Program-made: the position numbers and the translations under genes | Shown here: piece after piece, positions 42,700 through 50,528 of the stretch | Numbering within the stretch: the stretch's first letter is position 1 | Layout of the letters: every line of letters starts with the position of its first letter | NCBI RefSeq assembly: GCF_016236915.1 | Contig: NZ_JAEHOK010000002.1 | Location: 282,130-346,129, forward strand | Reading direction: 5' to 3' | DNA from: Salegentibacter maritimus | Lineage (GTDB): Bacteria; Bacteroidota; Bacteroidia; Flavobacteriales; Flavobacteriaceae | Length of the DNA stretch: 64,000 bases | The notes under the pieces: generated by a model | What the model saw: the letters and a program-made list of their open reading frames with translations, nothing else | Told to the model about the DNA's origin: nothing | Databases searched by the model: none

Positions 42700-43848
42700 T
42701 TAATTTTTAAATTCCCTTCCTTTCCAGGAGAACCCATAAAATAATGATTTCAGGGCGATATAAGTGCTAAAAAAAGGATAAAAAATACTGCTCCAAAAAT
42801 AGCTTCGTAATACTGTTTCTCGCTTAAAAAATTTAGCCGCACTATATATTAAAATAAAATCCAGGTTAAACTTTATCAGAAAAATTATTAAAACAGTCTG
42901 ATAATTAATCAGCTGTAAAAAGACTAAAAAAGCGGCTATCACCAGGCTTACATTCATTAAGAATACAGTGATTCCGGTTATTTTAGCAAAGATACTCGTG
43001 TAAGCCGGCGCTTTGGAAGCCCATCTAATTCGTTGAGAAATTAAATTCTTAAAATTATTTTGACCCCGGGTGTAAACAATGGCCTCTTTACTTTTTAAAA
43101 AACCTATTGGGTATTTTCTTTGTTGAAATTTTTGAAGCAAAAAAACATCGTCACCGCTGGCAATATTAGTATTTCCCGAAAACCCTAAAACCTTCAAAAA
43201 GGCTTCTTTCTTATAACATAAATTGGCGGCATTACACATAAAAGCCCTGTTTATACCAAAAGCACCCGCGGTTGATGCCTGGAGGCTTAGAATATCTAAT
43301 TCCTCAAAATTCCGTAAAATATGTTTTCGTCCGGTATTGGTGTTTTCTCCGGGAAGTTGAAGTAATGCAACCGGTCCTGCAACTAAACTGCAATTGGTTT
43401 TTTGAATAAAACTATTGTAAGTTTTTAGCCAGGTTTTAGAAATTTGGCAGTCTGCATCGGTGGTGATAATATATTCAAATTTTGAAGCCTTAATAGCGGT
43501 AGTAATCGCGTCTTTTTTGGGAGCCTTTGAGGCAGGTTTATTTTCTAACAGCTTTACATTTAATTCTGAATAGTTTTCCTGAAACTCTTCGATAATTTTT
43601 ACCGAATTATCTTCAGAGTTATCGTTTATCAGGATAATTTCAAATTGTGAATTCGGGTAATTAATTTCAGCAAGGGAATTCAGTAAAGCTGGTAGGTTTT
43701 TAGCTTCATTTCTAAAAGGGACAATAATGGAAAACCGCATTTGCACAGTTGAATTTTCCGAAGAGAATTCAGGGATTTTTTTCCAGCCATACAGCAACAT
43801 GAGCATTAAGACCGAATAACAAATACAAATAATAACAAAAATGAACAT
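42700..43848 (-). CDS. Family 2 glycosyltransferase, membrane-anchored
   Basis: A 382-residue processive-type GT-A glycosyltransferase. An N-terminal membrane span precedes FSIIVPFRNEAKNLPALLNSL (the sugar-nucleotide domain), then the DxD site in TTDADCQIS. The acceptor-side QxxRW-type motif appears as SQRIRWASKAP (about residues 275-285). C-terminal hydrophobic segments (ITVFLMNVSLVIAAFLVFL and others) anchor it. It probably builds a surface or envelope glycan, but the sugar and acceptor are unknown. Confidence 0.88.
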   Translation of the reverse strand: MFIFVIICICYSVLMLMLLYGWKKIPEFSSENSTVQMRFSIIVPFRNEAKNLPALLNSLAEINYPNSQFEIILINDNSEDNSVKIIEEFQENYSELNVKLLENKPASKAPKKDAITTAIKASKFEYIITTDADCQISKTWLKTYNSFIQKTNCSLVAGPVALLQLPGENTNTGRKHILRNFEELDILSLQASTAGAFGINRAFMCNAANLCYKKEAFLKVLGFSGNTNIASGDDVFLLQKFQQRKYPIGFLKSKEAIVYTRGQNNFKNLISQRIRWASKAPAYTSIFAKITGITVFLMNVSLVIAAFLVFLQLINYQTVLIIFLIKFNLDFILIYSAAKFFKRETVLRSYFWSSIFYPFFSTYIALKSLFYGFSWKGREFKN

Positions 43849-43967
43849 ACTCGGTTTTCTAATTTATTGTGCTGTAAAGTAAATTAAATCAATGTGAATT
43901 CTGAATTTATTGAAAGAAAAAAGCTAAGCTAAAAAGACTTGAAAGCGAGTAAGGAAACGAAATTGCT

Positions 43968-43975
43968 TAGCTTTG
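43968..43975 (+). promoter_or_regulatory. -7 element of the ruvC transcript
   Basis: TAGCTTTG fits TAnnTTTG. A transcription start near 43982 would place a TTG at 43985 almost at the 5' end, and so favours the later start at 44021 for ruvC. Confidence 0.5.
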
Positions 43976-44020
43976 CGATGTTAGTTGAAATTAGGGAAGT
44001 ATTATATTGAAACAGTTATT

Positions 44021-44572
44021 TTGAAGAGTGAAAGAATCATTTTAGGAATTGATCCCGGTACCACGATTATGGGTTTCGGACTTATAAAAGTGGAAAATAA
44101 ACAGATGAAATTTATGCAGCTCAACGAATTGCAGCTAAGTAAATACAGCGATCCCTATGTAAAACTTAAATTGATTTTTGAACGAACCATAGAATTAATA
44201 GATACTTACCATCCCGATGAAATTGCGATTGAAGCACCATTTTTCGGTAAAAATGTGCAATCTATGCTTAAATTAGGCAGGGCACAGGGTGTGGCGATGG
44301 CCGCCGGACTCTCACGAGATATTCCAATTACCGAATATTTACCCAAGAAAATCAAAATGGCAATTACTGGTAATGGGAACGCCAGCAAAGAACAGGTGGC
44401 AAAAATGTTGCAAAGTTTGTTGGGTTTGAAATCATTACCGAAAAATCTCGACTCAACCGATGGGCTTGCAGCTGCGGTTTGTCACTTCTACAATTCGGGG
44501 AAAACTCAAATGGGAAAAAGCTATTCCGGATGGGCTGCCTTCGTAAAGCAAAACCCGAAGAAAATTAAATAA
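44021..44572 (+). CDS. ruvC: Holliday junction endodeoxyribonuclease RuvC
   Basis: A 183-residue RNase H-fold endonuclease that cuts four-way DNA junctions during recombination repair. Acidic residues of the active site are visible: the Asp in LGIDPGTTIMGFG, the Glu in IAIEAPFFGKN and the pair in NLDSTDGLAAAVCHFY. The K/R-rich DNA-binding loop is normal. No ATG is available in frame near the N-terminus; the TTG at 44021 (leading into KSERIILGIDPG) gives the usual length, and a TTG at 43985 is a longer alternative. Next gene is hemW, 23 bases downstream. Confidence 0.9.
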   Translation: MKSERIILGIDPGTTIMGFGLIKVENKQMKFMQLNELQLSKYSDPYVKLKLIFERTIELIDTYHPDEIAIEAPFFGKNVQSMLKLGRAQGVAMAAGLSRDIPITEYLPKKIKMAITGNGNASKEQVAKMLQSLLGLKSLPKNLDSTDGLAAAVCHFYNSGKTQMGKSYSGWAAFVKQNPKKIK

Positions 44573-44595
44573 TTTAAGCTTTTCAAATTTATAAA

Positions 44596-45723
44596 ATGGC
44601 TGGTATTTACGTTCATATTCCTTTTTGTAAGCAGGCTTGTCATTACTGTGATTTTCATTTTTCTACCTCTTTAAAAAAGAAAGCTAAACTTGTAGAAATG
44701 TTATGTAAGGAATTGCTGCTTCGGAAAAATGAGCTTAATTCTCCTGAAATCCATACCATTTATTTTGGAGGCGGAACGCCCAGTTTGTTGGAAGCAGATG
44801 AGCTTCAGAAAATTTTTGAGACCATTTTTGGGAATTATAAGATTGCCAATAATCCTGAAATCACCCTGGAAGCCAATCCCGATGATTTAACCGAAGAAAA
44901 GTTGAAGATGCTTTCGGTTTCTAAAATAAACCGTTTAAGTATTGGGGTGCAATCTTTTTTTGAAGAAGATTTAAAGCTGATGAACCGCGCCCATAATGCC
45001 AAAGAAGCTTTAAAAAGCATAAAACTTGCTAAACAAGCTTTCGATAATATTTCTATAGATCTTATCTACGGAATCCCGGGAATGAGTGTGGAACGATGGC
45101 AGCGAAATGTGGAAATTTCGTTAGAACTTGGTGTACCTCATATTTCCAGTTATGCGCTTACGGTAGAACCAAATACCGCATTACATAAATTTATTGAAAG
45201 GGGAAAAATAAAACCGGTAGACGATGAAGCTGCTAAACTTCATTTTGAAATTCTGGTTGAAACCCTTACTAAAAATGGGTTTGAACATTATGAGTTTTCA
45301 AACTTTGGCAAGCCCGGCTATTTTTCAGAGAACAATACCGCTTATTGGTTGGGGAAACCGTATTTAGGAATTGGGCCCGCCGCGCATTCTTATGATGGCA
45401 ACTCCAGGAAATGGAATGTTTCTAACAATCCTCTTTACATAAAGGCTCTCGAAAATGATAAAATTCCGCAGGAAACTGAGACCTTATCACTTTCAGATAT
45501 GTACAACGAATATGTGATGACGAGGCTTCGCACAAAATTTGGGGTGAATATTGCTGAGGTTTCATGGGAATTTGGAGAAGATTACAAAAATCACTTTGTG
45601 GAGCTTGCAAAGCCATTGCAAAAGGAAAATTTACTTGAGGAAAAAAATGGGGTTTTTCATATTACTGCCAAAGGAAAATTTTTAAGCGACGGTATTGCTG
45701 CCGATTTGTTTTTCCTGGAATAA
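44596..45723 (+). CDS. hemW: Radical SAM heme chaperone HemW
   Basis: A 375-residue protein of the HemN-like radical SAM family. The 4Fe-4S motif CxxxCxxC is at Cys11, Cys15 and Cys18 (IPFCKQACHYCDFHF), followed by YFGGGTPSLL, the SIGVQSFFEEDLKLMNR region and LIYGIPGM, and a C-terminal HemN-type domain. It is shorter than HemN and lacks the extra N-terminal residues of the true coproporphyrinogen dehydrogenase, so it is taken as the heme chaperone. It follows ruvC on the same strand after 23 bases. Confidence 0.92.
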   Translation: MAGIYVHIPFCKQACHYCDFHFSTSLKKKAKLVEMLCKELLLRKNELNSPEIHTIYFGGGTPSLLEADELQKIFETIFGNYKIANNPEITLEANPDDLTEEKLKMLSVSKINRLSIGVQSFFEEDLKLMNRAHNAKEALKSIKLAKQAFDNISIDLIYGIPGMSVERWQRNVEISLELGVPHISSYALTVEPNTALHKFIERGKIKPVDDEAAKLHFEILVETLTKNGFEHYEFSNFGKPGYFSENNTAYWLGKPYLGIGPAAHSYDGNSRKWNVSNNPLYIKALENDKIPQETETLSLSDMYNEYVMTRLRTKFGVNIAEVSWEFGEDYKNHFVELAKPLQKENLLEEKNGVFHITAKGKFLSDGIAADLFFLE

Positions 45724-45763
45724 TAAATATCGAAATTAAAGTCAAAAATCGTAAATTTGAGTT

Positions 45764-45997
45764 ATGGCTATAGATATTAAAAACAAGAAAATAGAATTAA
45801 TTCAATGGTTATCCACTTTGGATAATGAAATCATTATAGATAAATTAATGAAATTGAGAGAGAGTGAGAAGGCTGATTGGTGGAATAAGATAAATGAAGG
45901 CGAGAAAAAATCTATAGGGAAAGGAATTGAAGATGCCAATTCCGGGAACTTAAAACCGCAATCTGAAGCCAGGAAACTCTATGAAAAATGGTTGTAA
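45764..45997 (+). CDS. Antitoxin of a RelE/ParE-type module
   Basis: A 77-residue protein with a short N-terminal helix (KIELIQWLSTLDNEIIIDKLMKL), then EKADWWNKINEGEKKSIGKGIEDANSGNLKPQSEARKLYEKWL, matching the addiction-module antitoxin pattern with a closing K/R-rich helix ending in YEKWL. It overlaps the toxin start by 17 bases. The family and the pairing with a ParE-type toxin make the role clear; DNA-binding ability is likely through the N-terminus but not visible as a motif. Confidence 0.85.
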   Translation: MAIDIKNKKIELIQWLSTLDNEIIIDKLMKLRESEKADWWNKINEGEKKSIGKGIEDANSGNLKPQSEARKLYEKWL

Positions 45998-46286
45998 GAT
46001 TTTTTGGACTGTTCACGCACTTTCTGAACTTGAGGAAACAATAGCCTATTTAGAAGAAAACTGGACTGAAAAAGAGCTCCAGAAATTATTTAGACACTTA
46101 GATCATACCCTTGAGTTAATTTCTAAAAACCCAACCATATTTCAGGTCTCTTATAAAAAGCAAAATATTCACAGAGCTGTAATTGCAAGATTTAATACGC
46201 TGTATTATAGACTGCACAACGAAAAGATTGAAATTCTATCTTTCTTTTCTCATAGAAAGGATCCTGATAAAATTAAGTTTCAATAA
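45981..46286 (+). CDS. RelE/ParE family toxin
   Basis: A 101-residue compact toxin. The ParE-like core is visible as KIFWTVHALSELEETIAYLEENW...ELISKNPTIFQVSYKKQNIHRAVIARFNTLYYRLHNEKIEILSFFSHRKDP. The conserved Tyr/Arg surroundings near the C-terminus suggest activity; whether it hits ribosomes (RelE) or gyrase (ParE) cannot be said. It overlaps its antitoxin by 17 bases. Confidence 0.88.
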   Translation: MKNGCKIFWTVHALSELEETIAYLEENWTEKELQKLFRHLDHTLELISKNPTIFQVSYKKQNIHRAVIARFNTLYYRLHNEKIEILSFFSHRKDPDKIKFQ

Positions 46287-46330
46287 ATTTTACCGGCTTA
46301 TTCTACCAACTCTTTTTATAATTTAGCTGA

Positions 46331-47077
46331 ATGCTAACGAACATTAATTTTAAAGCTAAGGATTTTAAAACCGATCTTTCCAAACCCCTGGATATTTCCA
46401 TTGGCTTGCGGGGTGATGAAAAGAATCCGGTGGCCTGGTATTTAGGTTCCCCTGAAATAAAACCGGTAAATGACGGTGATTTTATTGGGAAAGTTTCAGA
46501 AGGCGCTTCGGTTAATTTTAATACTATTCAGTTTAATCCGCACGCACACGCTACGCATACAGAATGTGTGGGACATATTTCCAGGGAATTTTACAGCATC
46601 AATCAAACGCTGAAAACTTTCTTCTTTCTTTCTAAGTTGATTTCAGTAGAACCTGAAACAAGGGGAGAAGATAAAGTGATTTCTGAAGCCATTTTAAAGG
46701 AAAAAATCCAGGCTAACGAAACAGAAGCCTTAATTATAAGAACCCTGCCCAATTTTAGGGAAAAACAAACCAAAAAATATTCGCATACCAATTGGCCATA
46801 TCTTAGCGAAGAAGCTGCAGTTTACCTTAGGAATTGTGGCATAAAACATCTGCTTATAGATTTACCCTCTGTAGATAAAGAAAAAGACGGTGGGAAGCTA
46901 CTGGCGCACAAGGCCTTTTGGAATTACCCGAAAAAGACCCGGTTTGAGGCTACTATTACCGAATTAGTTTATGTGCCAAATACTATTGAAGATGGTGCTT
47001 ATTTATTAAACCTGCAAATAGCTTCTTTTGAAAACGATGCCAGCCCCTCAAAGCCTGTTTTATATAAATTATTATGA
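46331..47077 (+). CDS. Cyclase family protein (kynurenine formamidase-like)
   Basis: A 248-residue metal-dependent hydrolase of the cyclase/kynurenine formamidase family (PF04199). The metal site HxGTHxD of the family is modified here: QFNPHAHATHTECVGH (about residues 73-88), which keeps the two histidines and an acidic residue but lacks the glycine. IKHLLIDLPSVDKEKDGGK follows as in the family. The stop overlaps the DUF4260 start as ATGA, so the two are coupled. Substrate unknown. Confidence 0.8.
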   Translation: MLTNINFKAKDFKTDLSKPLDISIGLRGDEKNPVAWYLGSPEIKPVNDGDFIGKVSEGASVNFNTIQFNPHAHATHTECVGHISREFYSINQTLKTFFFLSKLISVEPETRGEDKVISEAILKEKIQANETEALIIRTLPNFREKQTKKYSHTNWPYLSEEAAVYLRNCGIKHLLIDLPSVDKEKDGGKLLAHKAFWNYPKKTRFEATITELVYVPNTIEDGAYLLNLQIASFENDASPSKPVLYKLL

Positions 47078-47424
47078 AAGTAACACTCGCACTTGAAGAA
47101 CTCGCAATGTTATTGTTGGGAATCTTTGTATTTAGTCAATTAGACTTTGTCTGATGGTGGTTTTTGGTTTTATTTTTTGCACCAGATTTTGGTATGCTGG
47201 GATATCTCTTCAATACTAAAATAGGTGCTTTTACCTATAATCTTTTTCATCACAGGGGATTGGCAATTTTAATTTGGATTTTGGGATTCTATCTGCAAAA
47301 TGAAGTATTTCAATTAATAGGTGTAATTTTGTTTTCACACGTGGCTTTTGATCGTATTTTAGGCTATGGCCTTAAGTATGAAAAAGGTTTTAAATTCACT
47401 CATTTGGGAGAAATAGGAAATTAA
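47074..47424 (+). pseudogene. DUF4260 membrane protein, interrupted by an in-frame TGA
   Basis: Starting at ATG 47074 the frame reads MKVTLALEELAMLLLGIFVF SQLDFV, then TGA (47152-47154), then WWFLVLFFAPDFGMLGYLF to the end at 47424. Members of this family have a W/WW stretch here, so TGG-to-TGA is likely. The rest (GAFTYNLFHHRGLAILIW, HVAFDRILGYGLKYEKGFKFTHLGEIG) is conserved and normal, so decay is recent, or the base is an error. The stop-split gene is coupled to the cyclase gene and followed by DUF4230 after 1 base. Confidence 0.78.
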
Positions 47425-47425
47425 T

Positions 47426-48040
47426 ATGGAATTTTTATTTATCGGATTGGCCGTGGGAGCGGTTGTGGCTTATTTTATTTTCGCCAGGTTTAATAAGGAG
47501 AAATCAAAACTTAAAACCAACGAGCAGTCGTTGGTGATTATGGATAAAATTAGAAGTGTTTGTAAGTTCATCACCGTTGAAGGCGATTTTTCTGAAGTCT
47601 ATCATTACGAGAATTTAAAGGAAAAATACCTAAGCTTGCTTTTAGGAAAGAAAAAGGCCATTGTACTGGTAAATGCCAAAGCACACGTAGGTTTCGATCT
47701 TAGTAAAGTGCGAATGACCAGTGAAAATGAAAGAAAAACCATTGTACTAACCAATTTTCCGCAGCCTGAATTGCTTACGGTAGAGACAGATTTTAAGTAC
47801 TACGATAAGCGCGAAGGTTGGGCAAATCCTTTTACCACATCAGATCTTACCGATATTAACCGGGACGCCAAAAACTATATTGTAGATAAAATTCCACAAA
47901 GCGGTTTGTTAGACCAGGCAAGAAAAGAGGCACTGGATACCATTTTGTTAATGGAAAAAATAGTAGAAACCATAGGCTGGAAATTAGATTATACCGCACT
48001 AACTTTGGAAGATAGAAATCAGTCAAAAATCGAAAAATAG
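47426..48040 (+). CDS. DUF4230 domain protein
   Basis: A 204-residue protein with one N-terminal membrane anchor (FLFIGLAVGAVVAYFIFARF) and a soluble domain exposed outside the cytoplasm or in the periplasm. Pattern: LVIMDKIRSVCKFITVEGDFSEVYHYEN...KKAIVLVNAKAHVGFDLSKV...LDQARKEALDTILLME, as in the DUF4230 family of unknown function. It starts one base after the DUF4260 end. Its stop is followed within 10 bases by a repeat (copy D). Complete. Confidence 0.88.
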   Translation: MEFLFIGLAVGAVVAYFIFARFNKEKSKLKTNEQSLVIMDKIRSVCKFITVEGDFSEVYHYENLKEKYLSLLLGKKKAIVLVNAKAHVGFDLSKVRMTSENERKTIVLTNFPQPELLTVETDFKYYDKREGWANPFTTSDLTDINRDAKNYIVDKIPQSGLLDQARKEALDTILLMEKIVETIGWKLDYTALTLEDRNQSKIEK

Positions 48041-48047
48041 ACGATGA

Positions 48048-48169
48048 CGTCACCCTGAATTCGTCACTTCTAGCAGAGTCGAGAAGTCAGGATCTAAGAT
48101 GATTATTGTTTTTTCATCTTAATACAAACCAGAACATTTTTTAGATTTTCGCCTGCGCGGAAATGACAA
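48048..48169. repeat. Composite REP-like repeat upstream of the MmcQ/YjbR gene (copy D)
   Basis: A half-element CGTCACCCTGAATT (48048) runs into GTCACTTCTAGCAGAGTCGA (from ~48063) and on to GGATCTAAG (48098). Sequence ending in GCGCGGAAATGACA (48154-48168) closes it, just before the MmcQ/YjbR ATG at 48178. Both blocks also occur before blaI (37514-37735), in different order. Confidence 0.7.
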
Positions 48170-48177
48170 TATTGCAT

Positions 48178-48543
48178 ATGGACATCGAATCACTAAGAAA
48201 TTATTGCATAAACAAAAAAGGAGTGACAGAAGGACTTCCTTTTGGTCCCGATGTGCTGGTTTTTAAAGTAATGGGCAAAATGTTTGCTTTGGCCAGTCTG
48301 GATGCGATTCCGCTTAGTGTAAATTTAAAATGTGATCCTGAAAAAGCAATTAGCTTGCGGGAAGCAAACGAAAACAATATTTTGCCCGGCTACCATATGA
48401 ACAAACAGCATTGGAACACCGTAATCCTGGATGGTCACCTGAAGCCCGATTTTGTTTTCCAATTGGTAGACGATTCGTATCATTTGGTAATTTCAGGATT
48501 AACCAAAAAACAACAACAAGAACTTAAAGATTTAGATGAATAA
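48178..48543 (+). CDS. MmcQ/YjbR family DNA-binding-like protein
   Basis: A 121-residue single-domain protein of the MmcQ/YjbR family. Conserved parts are LRNYCINKKGVTEGLPFGPDVLVFKVMGKMFAL, LSVNLKCDPEKAI, LPGYHMNKQHWNTVIL and LVDDSYHLVISGL. Some relatives are linked to DNA binding, but function is not known. The start MDIESLRN at 48178 is used in preference to MTILH upstream, since it agrees with the family. Overlaps the next gene by eight bases. Confidence 0.85.
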   Translation: MDIESLRNYCINKKGVTEGLPFGPDVLVFKVMGKMFALASLDAIPLSVNLKCDPEKAISLREANENNILPGYHMNKQHWNTVILDGHLKPDFVFQLVDDSYHLVISGLTKKQQQELKDLDE

Positions 48544-50314
48544 CCCATTAGAATTTTATATAAAACAGAAAGAAATACACAGGCAGGAATTAGCTAAGAT
48601 TTCAAAAAAATTATTGGTTTCCAGCTTGATTAGGCTATTGGTTTTTTTAGCGATTTGTTTTGCAGTTTATTATTTTTTCGGAAATATGAATGTAATCGTA
48701 CCGGTAATTATTGGCGGGATTGCACTTTTTTTGTTCCTGGTTTCCAGGCATAGCAACCTAAAAGATGAAAGCGATAAACAAAAAGAAATCATCAAGCTGA
48801 ATGAACAGGAAATAGATATTCTAAACACCGGGTATTTTCAAGAGCTCCCCGATGGAAGTGAATTTGAAAAGCCCACACATCCCTACAGTCAGGATATAGA
48901 TTTATTTGGGCGGGGATCGTTTTTTCAATATGCAAATCGAACCGCACTTTATGAAGGGACCAAAAAACTGGCGGGTATTTTTACCGAAAACAGCATAGAG
49001 AATATACCCTTAAAACAGGAAGCCATTAAAGAACTGGCTAAAAAGCCAAAATGGCGGCAGGAGTTTACTGCTTTAGCTAAATTAGTGAAGACTGAAACAC
49101 CTTCTAAAACTGTTATTAAATGGTTTAAAAACTATAAGAATTTTGTTCCAGATTACGTAAAATGGTTGCCAACAGTATTTTCGGTGATTTCCATTTTGGT
49201 AATTGCCGGTTATTCGTTTGATTATTTAAAAGGGATTCACCTTTTTTTATGGTTTTTGGCGGGAGTACTTTTTACAGGGATTTACCTGAAAAAAATCAAT
49301 TTATTGTCGGGTAGCGTGAGTAAAGTTCAGGATACTTTTCATCAATATCATTTGTTACTTGGCTTGCTGGAACAGGAAGATTTTTCTTCAGAAATATTAA
49401 AAAAGAACCAGGCTTTAATCCGTTCAGAAAAGAAAAAAGCTTCTGCCATTTTTAAAGAATTTTCTAAAGCAATTGATGCTTTAGACCAGCGAAATAATAT
49501 GATTTTTGGCATTTTGGGCAATGGTTTTTTGCTATGGGACCTTAGACAATGCTACAAACTTGAAAAATGGATCTCAAGCTACAGGCAGCACGTAGAAAAT
49601 TGGTTTGAAGTGATTGAAACTACCGATGCTTATAATTCGTTGGGTAATTTTGTTTTCAACCATCCGGCTTATGTTTTTCCTGAAATCATAAACGAAAAAA
49701 GAGGGATTACAGCAAGAAGATTGGCACATCCACTTTTAGATCCTAATAAAAGGATTGCAAATGATTTCTCTATTGGTAGGGAAGAATTTTTTATAATTAC
49801 CGGGGCCAATATGGCCGGGAAAAGTACCTTCTTAAGAACGGTTTCCCTACAAATCTTAATGAGTAATATAGGGCTTCCGGTTTGTGCAGAAGCCTGTCAA
49901 TATTCGCCCATAAAACTTATTACAAGTATGCGCACCAGTGATTCGCTAAGCGATGACGAGTCTTATTTCTTTTCAGAATTAAAGCGCTTAAAATTTATTG
50001 TAGATGAAATAAAAACCGATCGTTATTTTATTATTCTGGATGAAATATTAAAAGGAACCAATAGTAGTGATAAGGCCATAGGTTCTAGGAAGTTTATTCG
50101 GAAACTGGTGAACTCCAATTCAACCGGAATTATCGCAACGCACGATTTGAGTTTATGCGAAATCACTTCAGAATTATCCCAGGTGAAGAACCATTATTTT
50201 GATGCAGAAATCATTAACGACGAACTGCATTTTGATTATAAGTTTAAAGATGGAATTTGCCAGAATATGAACGCCTCTTTCTTGCTTAGAAAGATGGAGA
50301 TTGTAGACGATTAA
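48536..50314 (+). CDS. Membrane-associated MutS-like ATPase
   Basis: A 592-residue protein with a MutS-type ATPase domain at the end: Walker A ITGANMAGKSTFLRT near 421-435, the SMRTSDSLSDDESYFFSELKRL signature, and Walker B YFIILDEILKGTNSSDKA about 497-514. The N-terminal half lacks the mismatch-binding domains and instead shows two pairs of hydrophobic helices (~28-68 and ~215-255). It is thus not a standard mismatch repair MutS. Its work is unknown: it may move or remodel DNA at the membrane. It overlaps the upstream gene by eight bases. Confidence 0.87.
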   Translation: MNNPLEFYIKQKEIHRQELAKISKKLLVSSLIRLLVFLAICFAVYYFFGNMNVIVPVIIGGIALFLFLVSRHSNLKDESDKQKEIIKLNEQEIDILNTGYFQELPDGSEFEKPTHPYSQDIDLFGRGSFFQYANRTALYEGTKKLAGIFTENSIENIPLKQEAIKELAKKPKWRQEFTALAKLVKTETPSKTVIKWFKNYKNFVPDYVKWLPTVFSVISILVIAGYSFDYLKGIHLFLWFLAGVLFTGIYLKKINLLSGSVSKVQDTFHQYHLLLGLLEQEDFSSEILKKNQALIRSEKKKASAIFKEFSKAIDALDQRNNMIFGILGNGFLLWDLRQCYKLEKWISSYRQHVENWFEVIETTDAYNSLGNFVFNHPAYVFPEIINEKRGITARRLAHPLLDPNKRIANDFSIGREEFFIITGANMAGKSTFLRTVSLQILMSNIGLPVCAEACQYSPIKLITSMRTSDSLSDDESYFFSELKRLKFIVDEIKTDRYFIILDEILKGTNSSDKAIGSRKFIRKLVNSNSTGIIATHDLSLCEITSELSQVKNHYFDAEIINDELHFDYKFKDGICQNMNASFLLRKMEIVDD

Positions 50315-50382
50315 ACGCTAGAATTAAAGTTTTCGGAACCTTTTCCAGGCTTTAGTTGAGATTATATGAAATGTCTTATTTT

Positions 50383-50452
50383 CGTCAAGCTGAACTTTTT
50401 TCAGCTTCTAACAAGATCTTATAAGCGTATTAGATTCTGAAGCAGGATGACG
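50383..50452. repeat. BIME-like palindromic repeat (copy E)
   Basis: From CGTCAAGCTGAAC (50383) to GCAGGATGACG (50452), in the gap between the MutS-like gene and the YdjM-like gene. The left arm matches copies A and B; the right arm is shorter (loses the inner AATTTATTTC part). No outer GACTGTTTGAAA stem is present, though TGAAATGTCT upstream matches copy B. Confidence 0.75.
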
Positions 50453-50528
50453 TGATTAAAGGATTTATTACTATCTAGCTTTTCCTTTCGAAAAGGAGAT
50501 GTTAAATCGGTAAAGAAAAAAGTTATAA

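Noticed and set aside
47152..47154. TGA as a selenocysteine codon
   Set aside because: The neighbours are WWF in a membrane helix where tryptophan is expected, and no selenocysteine-type stem-loop is apparent directly downstream.
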